DNA of 64,000 nt, taken from Impatiens glandulifera. Taxonomy: Eukaryota; Streptophyta; Magnoliopsida; Ericales; Balsaminaceae. The notes beneath the pieces are model-generated. The model was not told the DNA's origin. It did not search any database and saw only the letters and a list, made by a program, of their open reading frames with translations. This document shows, in pieces, positions 1-10,689 of this stretch. The DNA lies in contig NC_061863.1 of assembly GCF_907164915.1 (NCBI RefSeq), positions 43,249,382 through 43,313,381 of the forward strand, given 5' to 3'. The translations under genes were made by a program, and so were the position numbers. Position 1 is the stretch's first letter; each line of letters starts with the position of its first letter.

Positions 1-290
1 CTGAGAGTTATATAGAAAACTCTTAGTTTTTCTCCTTCAAGAAAAACCGAGAGTTATATGAAAAACCGAAAGATTTCAAATTAACTCTCAGTTTTTCTGT
101 TTCAAATAAACCCGAGAGGTATATGGAGAACTCTCAGTTTTTCCCTTTCAAGAAAAAACGAAAGCTTTCCAAATAACTCTCGGTTTTTTCTTGAAAGTGA
201 AAAACTAATAGTTTTCTTTATAACTCTCGATTTTTCTAGAAATGAAAAAACCGAGAGTTTCCCTTTTAACTTTCGGTATTACCCCTATAA
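1..290. repeat. Inverted-repeat array of an ACCGAGAGTT-type motif
   Basis: The motif aaaaaccgagagttat and its reverse complement (aactctcggttttt) alternate at least eight times with variants, so that much of this stretch can fold back on itself. Alternating short subterminal repeats of this sort are typical of CACTA-type and some other DNA transposon ends. No transposase and no clear terminal CACTA were seen, and the element may continue left of the window. Repeat call is certain; the class is a guess. Confidence 0.6.
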
Positions 291-299
291 AATGTACAG

Positions 300-1048
300 A
301 ATAGGCCGATTGTTTTGTGCGCAACCAAAACAAAAATTTGTTCAGCCAAACTAATATATATACAAATAACATATTGGGTTATGAACAATTTGGGTCATGA
401 GGTCGGTATCAAATTATTCCTTATTGGGTTATGAACAATTTGGTAGCTCATGATGGACATATTTTGGTGAATCATATCCTTGTCAATCTTTGCTAGAAGG
501 TAAGATGGTCATTGGTCGGGTCAAATGTTTTGTTTTGGGCTTCCAACGCAATTCTGGAACAATTGAGACAAATATTTTGATTTCTTTCTGAACAAAAATG
601 TAGTGGATCGTGCCCTAGTCATTTTGATAGGTTGTGGACAAATGTTGGTGTCATATTGAGCTCGAAATGGCCATATGAGTGGAGGTTATCCATGTGAGTT
701 CATTTGAAAACTGAAAATAATGGCCTAAGTAACCTACTGAAAAAATGAATAATTGAAGTTCGGGTTAATGAAGATGGTGAATCCTGATAACAGGTTGTAC
801 GTTCCCATGCATGCATATACATGAGATCGTTCCCCCTTGGCCATTTATGGGTTGAACAGGTTGAGTTGGGTAGACTCAGCCTGGTTCACCTTAGCTCCTC
901 CACCAGTCCCACTGCCCTACCGGCGACCGCTGGCTCCGGTCCAGTGTCGGTTGCCATCCTCCACCGCCCACGGCAGTTTTCGGTGATTTTTTATTTATAT
1001 AATTTTATGTACAAACCCATTATTAAATACCATACAAGTTTAAGTTTA
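300..1048. other. Spacer without recognisable gene
   Basis: No convincing coding region. A short direct repeat around attgggttatgaacaattt occurs at about 373 and 423. The 79-codon open frame at 821-1060 has no recognisable features and looks accidental. Confidence 0.5.
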
Positions 1049-1641
1049 GGCCATCCTTAACCATTACAAAAAAATGGGTTCAAAAATGGGTCATGAGGTT
1101 GGTTATGGTTGATCTGTCAATTTACCATTACCAAATGTTTGGTCATGATCAAAACCATGTCTTTGGGTCTTTGTTTTTGTCAAATTATGACAAAAATAAC
1201 AACCAAAGTCATCTAATCAAATGCCCATATTTTATTTATCTCTTATCTTTAAAACCCGATTTTAATATTATTTATAATTTTAAAAAAAAATATATTAAAA
1301 TTCATAATTTTTCGAGATCTATAAATAGAGATCACTCTTGCTATATTTCGGAGCAAAAAAAAATCACCATTTTCTCCATTTTTACTAATTATCCTCATTT
1401 GTTTACAATTATCCATAATTAATACTAAATTATTATTATTTTTAAAAATTATCAATAATTAAATATTATTATTATATTTAAAAATTATTTATTATTTTTT
1501 TAATTTAAAAATAAAAATAATAATTTTTAATTTATGATCAAGATTTTATTGGTCATGGAGACCAAAATCTTGGTTATAGATCTATTTTTATGATCATGAC
1601 TATGATCATGATCCATTTTTTGTCATGGATAAAAATGGTCT
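1049..1641. mobile_element. Tourist-like MITE (PIF/Harbinger type)
   Basis: The left end (GGCCATCCTTAACCATTAC...) and the reverse complement of the right end (GACCATTTTTATCCATGAC...) match over about 30 bases with a handful of differences. Both ends are flanked by TTA, the 3-bp TWA-type target duplication characteristic of PIF/Harbinger elements. The roughly 590-bp interior is A+T-rich and codes for nothing; the 109-codon frame at 1093-1422 is a by-product. Length, TIR and TSD fit a non-autonomous Tourist-type MITE. A broken transposase of the matching superfamily lies at 62520-63724, but I cannot show that they are related. Confidence 0.6.
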
Positions 1642-3560
1642 TAGACTATTAGTTATATTTATTTATTTTATATATTTACTATTTTGATAAGATATTAGTA
1701 ATTTAATTAATTCGACAAACCGGTTAAGGGTGTCATCTTTTAATTAATTCTCTTATTAATTTGAGAACCAATTTAGAGTGTCATTTTTTAATTAATTATT
1801 TTATTAATTTGAGAACTGGTTGAAGATATCATTGTTGAATTAATTATTTTTTTTGAATTCTAGTTTAACAAGCCAATATATGAAAATTTATGGGTTTGAA
1901 ATTATTTAAAAATTGTATATTTGAGTGTGAAAATTGAGTGTTTATAATATTTATTTTGATTTTAAATTTAGACTTAATAATTTTATTTGTAAATAATATA
2001 TCAAAATTTTAAAGAGAAATTTTATATTAAAATTTCTTTTTCAAATATAACAACTTTTATCCTTTATAGTATAAAATTCACATTGAAAAAATGATATATA
2101 ACAATTGAAAATAAATTATTCAACTAATATATAATTAAATTATTATTGATGAAATTGGCCTTAATTAAATTAGAGTTCATGTGAACTCATTTTCAAGCAA
2201 TGGTGTTACATGTAATCTTATTATTTTTTATTTGTCCATTTAAAATTTGTAGTTGTAGGTTTGAGTGATACCTTCAAACTTTCTGACTTCCTTTTAAACT
2301 ATTTTTATAAAGTTTCTTTTAGGTTTTAACAAATGGTTATACTATTGTAAAAAAAAACTTTTTCAAGTATAAAATAAAATTGTTTAGTCGATGAATTTCA
2401 TGATTTAAAAGGGTAGGAATTGTGTAAATATAAATATACATATATATATAATATAAATAATTAAATAGTAATATTAAAATATATATAATCAAATTTATAA
2501 AAATTAATAATGATAATTTAAATAGATAATTAAATTTATACAAAATAATAATTTAAATAAATATATTAAAATATAAATTATTAATTTAAAATATATATAT
2601 ATATATATAATATAATTTATTAAATTTAAAATATATGTAATAATGAGTTATAAGAGTTACCATTATTAAAAAAAAAACTAGCAAAAAGTCTGTGCGTTTG
2701 CACGAAGATAAGTTAACACATATATTAATTAAAAAAATATGTAAAAAAAATGAAAATTAAAAAAAAAAATTACATTTTTTGTTTTTTTTCGTCTTAATAA
2801 ATTATCGTGTTCGTCGTACGACCACTAAATGCTTGTAGTTGTTCACGCTAATTAAATCTACCATTCAAATGAATTCCTTTGTGTTATTTTTTGAGATTCT
2901 AATATCAATAGATATTATAATAGTTAGTCTAAGGTGTAAACATAAAAAAAAAATATAAGATGAAATAATAAGTGGAATGAATATCGATAATTGGACAATT
3001 ATTACTACATTTTTTTAAGGTTGTAAGGATTGTAATTAGACACAACACGAGAAATAATAAGTTTTAATTTCTCAAAATTTATGACTATAAATATCAATTA
3101 AAAGTCCTACCAATTTGAGACTATAAATATCAAACAAAACTCTTATTCATAGTGTCGATTCAATCAAAATTTATCCAAATTAAATTACACAGATCAATAA
3201 ATACGATTGAAATCATCATCCATCTGATAAAGATTTAGTGGTTTTACACATTCAAACAATAAAATTGATGTTCGAAATTTCTCTTTTTATGTTCTTGTAG
3301 ATAATTTCATTTTAAATGAAATAGATGAAAAAGTAGTAAAGAATGAAAAGTATAATATCAAAAGGCTAAGAGTTGAGTAACATTCTCAATAAACATCTTA
3401 TTATTTCAATTTCAACTCACCAAAATATAGAATAGTAACAAGAAAAATAAATAAATTTATTACCAAATGAAAAGACAAATACAAATATAAATACCAAAAT
3501 AAAGTAGATATTGAACATCCAGCAATATAACATTAAAGTTAAAATATGACAAAAAAATAA
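1642..3560. other. A+T-rich intergenic DNA
   Basis: No gene seen. It contains short direct repeats around 1700-1830 (variants of ttaattaatt...ttattaatttgagaac, three copies) and, near 2685-2705, a palindrome-like gtgcgtttgcacga motif of a kind common in dispersed plant repeats. Confidence 0.5.
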
Positions 3561-3569
3561 TAATAATAA

Positions 3570-3571
<2 letters not shown>

Positions 3572-3612
<41 letters not shown>
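3572..3612. repeat. (AAT)n microsatellite
   Basis: About 13 consecutive aat/ata triplets, directly visible. Confidence 0.9.
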
Positions 3613-3810
3613 GTATCATTGTTTATGAATTTATTTGTATCACCTAAATAATTTGTCTAAAATTTTGTAAAATGAAACTTATTTGTGAAATTCTTATAAC
3701 TCAATTTCCACAATATTTACATTAATTAGTTATGAATTATGGCTGAAATAAACTGAAGGGGTTTGTTTTGTTTGATGTTAATTATTTGGATAAATTATTA
3801 ATATATATGA

Positions 3811-4152
3811 ATGGAATGTTATAATAATGGACTGGCGATGACGATGGCGTCAACTGCGATTCTAAAGGCGATTGTAAGATTGGCTAAAGGAGTTGTGAAG
3901 GGGGTAGATAACTGGTTATTTGATGCATGGTTATCTGATGCGGATTCAACCTTTGTCGGTCCAAAATTGTATGACATTGGTGGGTCGCCGCGTTTTGAGT
4001 TGTATGAGATGGATTTTGGATGGAGCCGACCGGTGAAGGTGGAGATGGTTTCCATTGACACTGTTGAAGTTTTCTCTCCTCTGTGATGCTAGAGATGACC
4101 AAGGCAGGATTGCTTTTAATAAACATAAGATTGAAGTCAATCTTCCGGCTTG
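3811..4152 (+). pseudogene. BAHD acyltransferase C-terminal fragment
   Basis: The translated 91 codons contain KLYDIGGSPRFELYEMDFGW followed by SRPVKVEMVSID. This is the region around the conserved DFGWG motif near the C-terminus of BAHD (HXXXD-type) acyl-CoA-dependent acyltransferases, closest to the anthocyanin/phenolic malonyltransferase group, which typically read DFGWGRPKKVE. The last Gly of DFGWG is Ser here. The N-terminal three quarters of a roughly 450-residue enzyme, including the catalytic HXXXD, is absent. At about 4080 the frame closes (TGA at 4084), but homology resumes in another frame (ARDDQGRIAFN...) up to a stop at 4150, so there is also a frameshift. A truncated, frameshifted relic of a duplicated gene; not expected to be functional. 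Confidence 0.75.
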
Positions 4153-4868
4153 AGGATATTGGTAATATTTAATAATTTAATCCTCCAACTTATTATTGTA
4201 GTTTATGGATTTTGTGTTATCCTAAATAAATTTTGTATAAGAAATTTTTTTTCTGTTTTTTATTTTGGTTCTTTGTTTAATGGAAATATATATATATATA
4301 TATTAATTAGATTGTACTTTTTCAATTTTTTGAGTTCAAATAAATTGTTTTTTTTTATCTATTTTAATGTCTTATTTAGGTTTTTAAAACGTGTTTATAT
4401 ATTAAATTAAATTTTATTAAGGAAAAACATCAACTTCAAAAGTTGTTGAACAGGTATTTTTTTCAATTTTATTATTAAATAAATTGTTTTTTATTATTGT
4501 TTAATATTTTATTGTCTTAATTAGATTGTTAAAAATACAAACAAATTTGGAGATCCTCGAATAACAATTTATTAGGACGAAAAGGATAAAAGATTTAATT
4601 TCTATTTTTTATTTTACATTTTCTAATTTCGTTTGGTGAAAGTTGTTTTTTATTAATATATAATTCAACCTGTCTTATTTTTTCGATAATATATGATATC
4701 TTAAACTTTTGTCTTTCAATTTTTATATATGGTCATTTAAAATTATAAAATAATTCATATTGAATAATCTATTTTAACTTAATTTTTTTATTTTGTTTTC
4801 AATAGTTTAAATCAATAATAGAATTAGTTGTCTTTCATAATTAATTTTATATAAATATTCCCACTATT

Positions 4869-4873
<5 letters not shown>

Positions 4874-4923
<50 letters not shown>
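4874..4923. repeat. (TA)n microsatellite
   Basis: About 25 uninterrupted TA units. Confidence 0.9.
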
Positions 4924-4926
<3 letters not shown>

Positions 4927-5118
4927 CTATTAATATTAAAAAAATAAAATTATAAAAATAAATAAATAAATATTACAAATTTATGTTTATATATATATAT
5001 AAAAAATATTTGATTCATAAAAGTTTGTTTTATAATTTTTTTTTATATATATACCTATAATATTCTTATACAAAGAAATAATTACTAATAACTAATTTCT
5101 TTTTTCTATGTTTTCCTC

Positions 5119-5123
<5 letters not shown>

Positions 5124-5184
<61 letters not shown>
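5124..5184. repeat. (TA)n microsatellite
   Basis: About 30 uninterrupted TA units. Confidence 0.9.
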
Positions 5185-5185
<1 letters not shown>

Positions 5186-5344
5186 CCAAAATACTTAAAT
5201 TTTTTATGTTTTAAAAAACTAAACAGAATTTAATTTTTAAACTAAACAGAATTATATCTTACAGAACAAATATTCTTATTCAAATTTTTTAGCAATATTT
5301 TCATTTTGAAAATCTTTTTATTTATATACTGAATACTAATTATT

Positions 5345-5805
5345 TTAATAATTTGGATTGGTTAATACGAGTGATTTTTTATTACGATAAATTAATGAAA
5401 CAATAGCAATTTCAATGGCTGCTTCAGCGGCTGCAATAGCTATAATAAAAATGGAGAAAATGGATCCTTTTAATTGACGACTATAAAAAAAATCAGAACA
5501 TATTACAAAATTTATATTAATTGCATTTAATATAAGTTCAAGACATAAGGGATTTAACTATGTTTGTGATTGCACCTATTAAGGCTACTAAAAGAATTAT
5601 TGAAATAAGTTCAAATGGAAGAAAAAAATCTGTTGATAAATGAATACCAATTTGTTGACTATTACTTATCAAATATTGCTCTAGAGTCGTCCAAATAATG
5701 CTATACCATGACGTATCTAGAATAATAGTAATTAGAGGAAAAAAAAATACTTGTACAAATTATCGAAGTAATTCCATCTCCAACCGTCCAAAAGTATTAT
5801 TTTCA
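5345..5805 (-). pseudogene. Plastid-derived ndhG-ndhE fragment, copy A
   Basis: Read on the minus strand this begins in ndhG (plastid NADH dehydrogenase-like complex subunit 6; residues corresponding to LWTVGDGITS, then [20 protein letters not shown]). It passes without its natural C-terminus into ndhE (subunit 4L), continuing through [15 protein letters not shown] to near the ndhE C-terminus at about 5360. In plastid genomes ndhE lies upstream of ndhG, so the order is rearranged. Frameshifts and small deletions are present, for example the loss of bases in the RALMCLEL region relative to copy B. This is a nuclear insertion of plastid DNA (or plastid DNA that passed through the mitochondrion), not a working gene. 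Confidence 0.85.
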
Positions 5806-5897
5806 TTAATTAGTTATAAATTAGAATGAAACTAAATAATTTATTTTATGGATGTGAGGTTATAATAATATTTATTATCCGTAAAGTATATTTTTTT

Positions 5898-6186
5898 TTA
5901 ATTGACGACTATAAAAAAAAATCAGAAAATGTTACAAAATTTATATTAACTGCATTTAATATAAGTTCAAGACACATAAGGGCTCTAACTATGTTTGTGA
6001 TTGCACCTATTAAGGCTACTAAAAGAATTATTGAAATAAGTTCAAATGGAAGAAAAAAATCCGTTGATAAATGAATACCAATTTGTTGACTATTACTTAT
6101 CAAATATTGCTCTAGAGTCTGGTTTGATCTTGTAGTCCAAATAATGCTATACAATGACGTATCTAGAATAATAGTAATTAAAAAAT
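5898..6186 (-). pseudogene. Plastid-derived ndhG-ndhE fragment, copy B
   Basis: An open frame of 81 codons (5909-6154, minus) fuses ndhG residues ([20 protein letters not shown], then LVALIGAI) directly to ndhE residues ([20 protein letters not shown]). The same non-native junction occurs in copy A and in copy C. ndhE homology ends after the equivalent of SRQLK at about 5898, and the rest of ndhE is missing. Copies A and B are separated by about 90 bp of unrelated DNA. The frame is open by chance and recency; neither partner is complete. Confidence 0.88.
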
Positions 6187-6196
6187 ATCGTCAAGC

Positions 6197-6593
6197 ACTT
6201 ACAAGTGTTACAAGTGAAAAAGACAGAGAATTATGTGCAACACTTGAAATATATGCGTGAGATGACACATCTGCTGCTGAAAAATCGAGATCCAACTCAA
6301 AGAAGAAGAATGATCAAGTGGAGGCGCAGGAACCTGAATAGCCAATTGATATGGAGGTTGACCATGCTGCTGTTGATGTTTTTGTTACTGCTGCTACATC
6401 GAGCTTGGAAAATTTGGATTTTTTTTTGTTAGAATACGCCTCTCAATTAATAACAGGAAAAATGAAAGAGGAGATAGACAATGCATTAAGAGAGGTACAA
6501 GTGAAGGAGGCAGAGACTTACTTGCAACACGTGGAGTATATGCTTGAGATGACAACTCTGGGTGCTGGAAGAATTGAGATCCAACACTAAGTA
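6197..6593 (+). pseudogene. Unrecognised coding remnant with internal duplication
   Basis: The frame 6351-6590 reads plausible protein (MEVDHAAVDVFVTAATSSLE, later EEIDNALREVQVKEAETYLQ) and ends at a stop. A diverged copy of its last 30 codons lies just upstream (6205-6310: LQVKKTENYVQHLKYMREMT), in another frame and followed by stops. The two blocks share about 100 bp of clear similarity at the DNA level. I do not recognise the family. The style (short acidic and heptad-like stretches) suggests a helical region of a real protein that was copied here. Confidence 0.4.
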
Positions 6594-6633
6594 AGTAATA
6601 GATAACATGATGATGGTTTTTTTAGTTTAATGT

Positions 6634-6848
6634 TATCTTTATGTAATGTTTTGCATTTAAGTATAGTAGGTTGTTTTTGGAACTCTTTATCATTCTTATG
6701 TTAAAGTAAAAGCTCAAGAAGCATAGTAGATTGTTATCTTTATGTAGTGTTTTTGCATTTAAGTATATTAGGTTGTTTTTGGAACTCTTTATCATTCTTA
6801 TATTATCCTTCACACGAAACTGACAAATGATAAGTAAAAGCTCGATAA
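6634..6848. repeat. Tandem duplication of about 100 bp
   Basis: The segment beginning ttatctttatgtaatgtttt (6634-6720) recurs with few changes at 6731-6848 (ttatctttatgtagtgtttt...), including gcatttaagtat, ggttgtttttggaactcttt and atcattctta. It lies directly after the coding remnant at 6197-6593 and could be its former 3' UTR. Confidence 0.75.
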
Positions 6849-6947
6849 GCAAATAACTATGAATTTGAATTATCAAAAGAAAGATGATGAACTCAATCTA
6901 GTATTTACATAAGTGAAAATGGGGTCAATCAAAATCGAGAAACATAC

Positions 6948-7176
6948 CTATCAGATTTGTCAAATCCAAATCTAGCACCAAAATAGTATGCAATCGACAG
7001 CAACCATGCATCACTATGAGCCGATACTAAAGATAGCCAATCATTCTCTTGCATTCCATCTCTAACAAAGTTAATACCCAACACAGATTCAGGAAGCTCT
7101 GGTGGCACCTCTTCAGCTGGTAAATTCACTTCCCATTGCTCATTAGGAAGTCCATAAAGACAAAGATTTTCCTTAT
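6948..7176 (-). pseudogene. Isolated ALFIN-LIKE exon (Alfin domain)
   Basis: A 229-bp open exon codes for [20 protein letters not shown], then [20 protein letters not shown], and ends [11 protein letters not shown]. This is the N-terminal Alfin domain of plant ALFIN-LIKE PHD-finger proteins (histone H3K4me-binding chromatin factors). It starts after a consensus acceptor (gcag at 7177-7180) and ends at a consensus donor (AG/gtatg at 6948), with phases that fit a D codon split before KENL and an R codon split after FDKSD. No stop or frameshift is present. I found neither the preceding exon (ending in the FYQQCDP region) nor the following ones (PTIFEVVTG, PHD finger) within several kb. It is therefore best called a gene fragment, though a gene with very distant exons cannot be excluded. 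Confidence 0.7.
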
Positions 7177-7430
7177 CTGCCATCCATCATAATTTCAAGT
7201 TCATCTCATGTTAACATCAACATAATTTCAAATACTTAACACTAAACATGTGATCACAATCAATAGGTCGTAAAACCCCTCTCAATTCACTTCACACTGC
7301 TCATTAGGAAGTCCATAAAGACAAAGATTTTCCTTCTCTGCAATCCATCATAATTTCAAGTTCATCTCATGTGACATCAACATAATTTCAAATACTTAAC
7401 AGTAAACATGTAAATCACAATCAATAGATG
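7125..7430. repeat. Tandem duplication across the 5' edge of the ALFIN-LIKE exon
   Basis: Bases 7125-7265 (cttcccattgctcattagga...aatcaatagg) recur at about 7288-7430 (cttcacactgctcattagga...aatcaatag). The duplicated unit includes the first 50 or so bases of the ALFIN-LIKE exon and its upstream intron, giving a second partial exon start whose acceptor region is slightly changed (ctctgcaatcc instead of atctgccatcc). Confidence 0.8.
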
Positions 7431-8925
7431 GTAAAACCCCTCCCAATCTGTTTGCTAGACATTTGGCTACATTCTAAGAAGCAAGATTGTGTTTCTACTT
7501 TCTAGTAATATTCAAATCTATTGATAAAATAGATTTGAACTGTTTCAAGAACAATGAACAAGAGATGAATAATTTGAACCATATCAATCATAAGATCAAA
7601 TAGTCTCCTCCATCTGTACCTCAATTTGCACATATTAAACCAAATAAGTCAAATAAACTGATGATTATCTTATCATCATCATATATTCTATTGAAAGTTG
7701 TCCCCACTATCATCCACTTTACAGTGACATGTCTTTCAAAGATGCATATAACTTTCAATAGAATAAATATATATATATAACAACAAAATTGGTTTCTTAT
7801 GGTTTTGGACCGAAAGGTGGTTTTTTAACATTTTGTTACAAAATCAAAAGAATTGAAGACTAGAAAAACAAATATAATTGAATATGATTGAAATCTAGAA
7901 AATACAAAATTGTATTACTTATTTAAATACAACTTATAACTTTTAGGAGAATTTTCTTTTATAATTTCTAAATATTTCTAAAAAATATTGTTTAAATTTG
8001 AACATGATAATTCAACAGTTTAATAAAAAATTATAAATCAATAAAAATGTGAAATATGTAACTTACATTTGTTATGGCTAGACCACAGTCCCACTTTGCA
8101 TCGCCCAAATAAATTTGAATACGTCTCATACAGTATATTGTGCAATCTGTTGTATTTAAACTATTTTGTCAAGCTAATTTCAAAACTTTGAATGGGAATT
8201 TAGCCATTTTGGTTGCGATGTTGAGGTCGATAATTTTGAAAACTTCACAAATTTTTCTATCATCTACGTTTCTAAAAGATAAGATGTCTTATTTACCTTG
8301 GAGTTTTTGGAGATTTTGGAGTCTTGCATGGTGATGTACCTGAACCACCAGTCTGAAAAGAAGATTAGTATGAACTCTAAACCACCATAAACCTAAATGA
8401 AGTGAAAATATACGAAGGAAGACCTATCATTTTAGCCTTACAGTTGAGGCTAAATAATTTAAATATTGAATGTTTAATAGTAATTAAATAAAAAAAATAC
8501 TTGATTGGTTTTAATATTGTTTTAAGTTAAATTGTAATATAAATATATTTACACAATAATATATGTATTTTTAACCACATTCATTTAGATCAAATTTTAG
8601 AACCAAATTTAAACAATAAAAATATTAGTTATTTATTGACTTTAATATCAAAGTTTGGGTTAAAATTGATTGAAAAAATTAATTGAGGACCAATATTAAT
8701 TTAAAGTGATATTATGAGGAAAAAAGCATTTTAGGTTTTTGACAAAAAAAATATATATATATATATATATATATTTATTTTATGTTGATCTGAAGTCAAA
8801 TTTAATCTATTTGAAATAAATAAAAAATGAAAATAATATTAAAAAAATGGAAGAAAAAGTAAAAGCTTAACTTTCTTATATTTTAAAATACTGTAGATAA
8901 GTATTGATATATATACAGTAAATTA
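7431..8925. other. Spacer without recognisable gene
   Basis: A+T-rich; a 64-codon frame at 8140-8334 shows no family signature. A short TA tract occurs at about 8751-8774. Confidence 0.5.
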
Positions 8926-8929
8926 AAAG

Positions 8930-10112
8930 ATTGTTTGGTTGATTAATATTTATATGTACAGTATTAATTAAGTATAATTTATACCTTATAAGGGGTATAA
9001 CTTAATACCTACCTAAACTAGTTACAATGAGTTATAAATTTTAATATATTCTTTTAATCTTAATTTTATAAAATTATTAAAATTTTAATTTTTTTATTAT
9101 ATTTTAAAATATAATAATAATAATAAATTATATCTAATTATTAATTTAAATTTAAGAATGTGATAATAACAAATATACAATTACTTATTTTTATTTTATT
9201 TTTTTAATTTATATATTTTTTTATTTCTATAATAACAAATATACAATTACTTATTTTTATTTTATTTTTTTAATTTATATATTTTTTTATTTCTATAAAT
9301 AAAAAATATATTATTTTAAGTATAAATTTTTTTAATGTGATAATTTTTATACATAATTAAATATAATTATTATTTAAAAATAATAATAATATTAATTAAA
9401 AAAATAATAATCATATATATAATTAATTTATAAAATAAAATTGTATTTCATTATTAAAATAATATATATAATTAATTATATAAATGACTGATATTATTAT
9501 TATTATTATTCATTAATACAATTTATATATATAATTTATTCCTAAAACTAATTTATAATTATAATGTTCAAATTTTAAATATTATTTTATTAAAAATATT
9601 ATTATTATTTTATACAAATAATTAATATTATTTCAATATAAAAATAATTATAATAATAAATAAATTTTAAAATTAAATATTAATTAATATATAATAAGTT
9701 TTATTTATAAAATTATATAAGTTAAATTATAAATAATTTAATATAAAATAATGTAAATCATGTAATAATATTATTTATTTAAAAATATATTTATAAAATA
9801 ATTATATATTATTTTTTATATAAATTCATCTAATTAATAATACAAACTACTTATAATAAACATTAAAATAATAATTACAAATAATTTAAAAAATATAAAA
9901 TTAAAATAATCATTTATACTTCTTACTACTTTCTTATACCACCAACCAAACACAAAATAATAAAACATATATAACTTATACATATATTTTACTCTTAACC
10001 AAACATTAATAACCTATATAACTTATACCTCATAATACTTAATTATAATTTATACCCCTTACAACTTATACTTATATAACTAATATACCGTACCAAACAC
10101 TAACTTAGAGTG
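8930..10112. mobile_element. A+T-rich non-autonomous DNA element (probable TIR type)
   Basis: The left edge carries ttgtttggttgattaat and a block aattaagtataatttatacc...aaggggtataactta. The right edge, reversed, reads gttagtgtttggtacggta and repeats ataagtataagttgtaaggg plus gtataaattata. These subterminal blocks are inverted with respect to each other, and the outer GTTTGGT is a common start of plant hAT/MITE-like elements. The interior is nearly pure A+T with no protein. Exact ends and the target-site duplication were not resolved. Confidence 0.45.
9165..9296. repeat. Perfect 66-bp tandem duplication
   Basis: A 66-bp unit starting aataacaaatatacaattac and ending ttatttctat occurs twice in direct succession (9165-9230 and 9231-9296) with no difference that I can see, so the duplication is recent. 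It lies inside the A+T-rich element. Confidence 0.9.
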
Positions 10113-10689
10113 TTAATTCATAAGTAATAAATATTTAAAAAAGTTTATAAAGAGTATTAAATTTGACGAAGAGAGTTGTAAATATAATATTTAAGATTTT
10201 ATCAGTTTAAATTTGGTCAATATAATCAGTGTATGTTCATATCAATTTAAGGAATCACTATTAACAATTAGTTCATATTGCTATAAATTATTTTGTCCAC
10301 TAAATTTAGTATAAAATATAGTTTTGCTTCATAATTTGTTGAACTTTGAATTTATAATTTATAATTATATATATATATATATATGACTTTAGCGGAAAAA
10401 AAATAGATTGAAACACAGTTTAAACAAAAGTAAGACTATCTGAAAAAAATTAAATAGTGTAGATTTATTATCATTTATATTTTAATTTATATGTTCAGTT
10501 TTATTTTTAAAAAAAATATTTGCATTGAGATTATTTTCCAAAAAGTTTATTTGGTGATAAGGCATGTCTATAAAGATTACTGATATTATCATTAATTAAA
10601 GACAAATTAATTATATATAGTTCAATATTTACTTAATCTTGGACAGATTAAGTAAATCTGTAAAAAATATTTTTATTTAATACTTTTTA

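Larger units (their letters stand above)
4153..5340. other. A+T-rich spacer with two (TA)n tracts
   Basis: No coding region. It contains perfect TA runs at about 4874-4923 and 5124-5184. Confidence 0.6.

Noticed and set aside
821..1060. 79-codon frame near the left edge
   Set aside because: No recognisable motif and it overlaps the MITE end.
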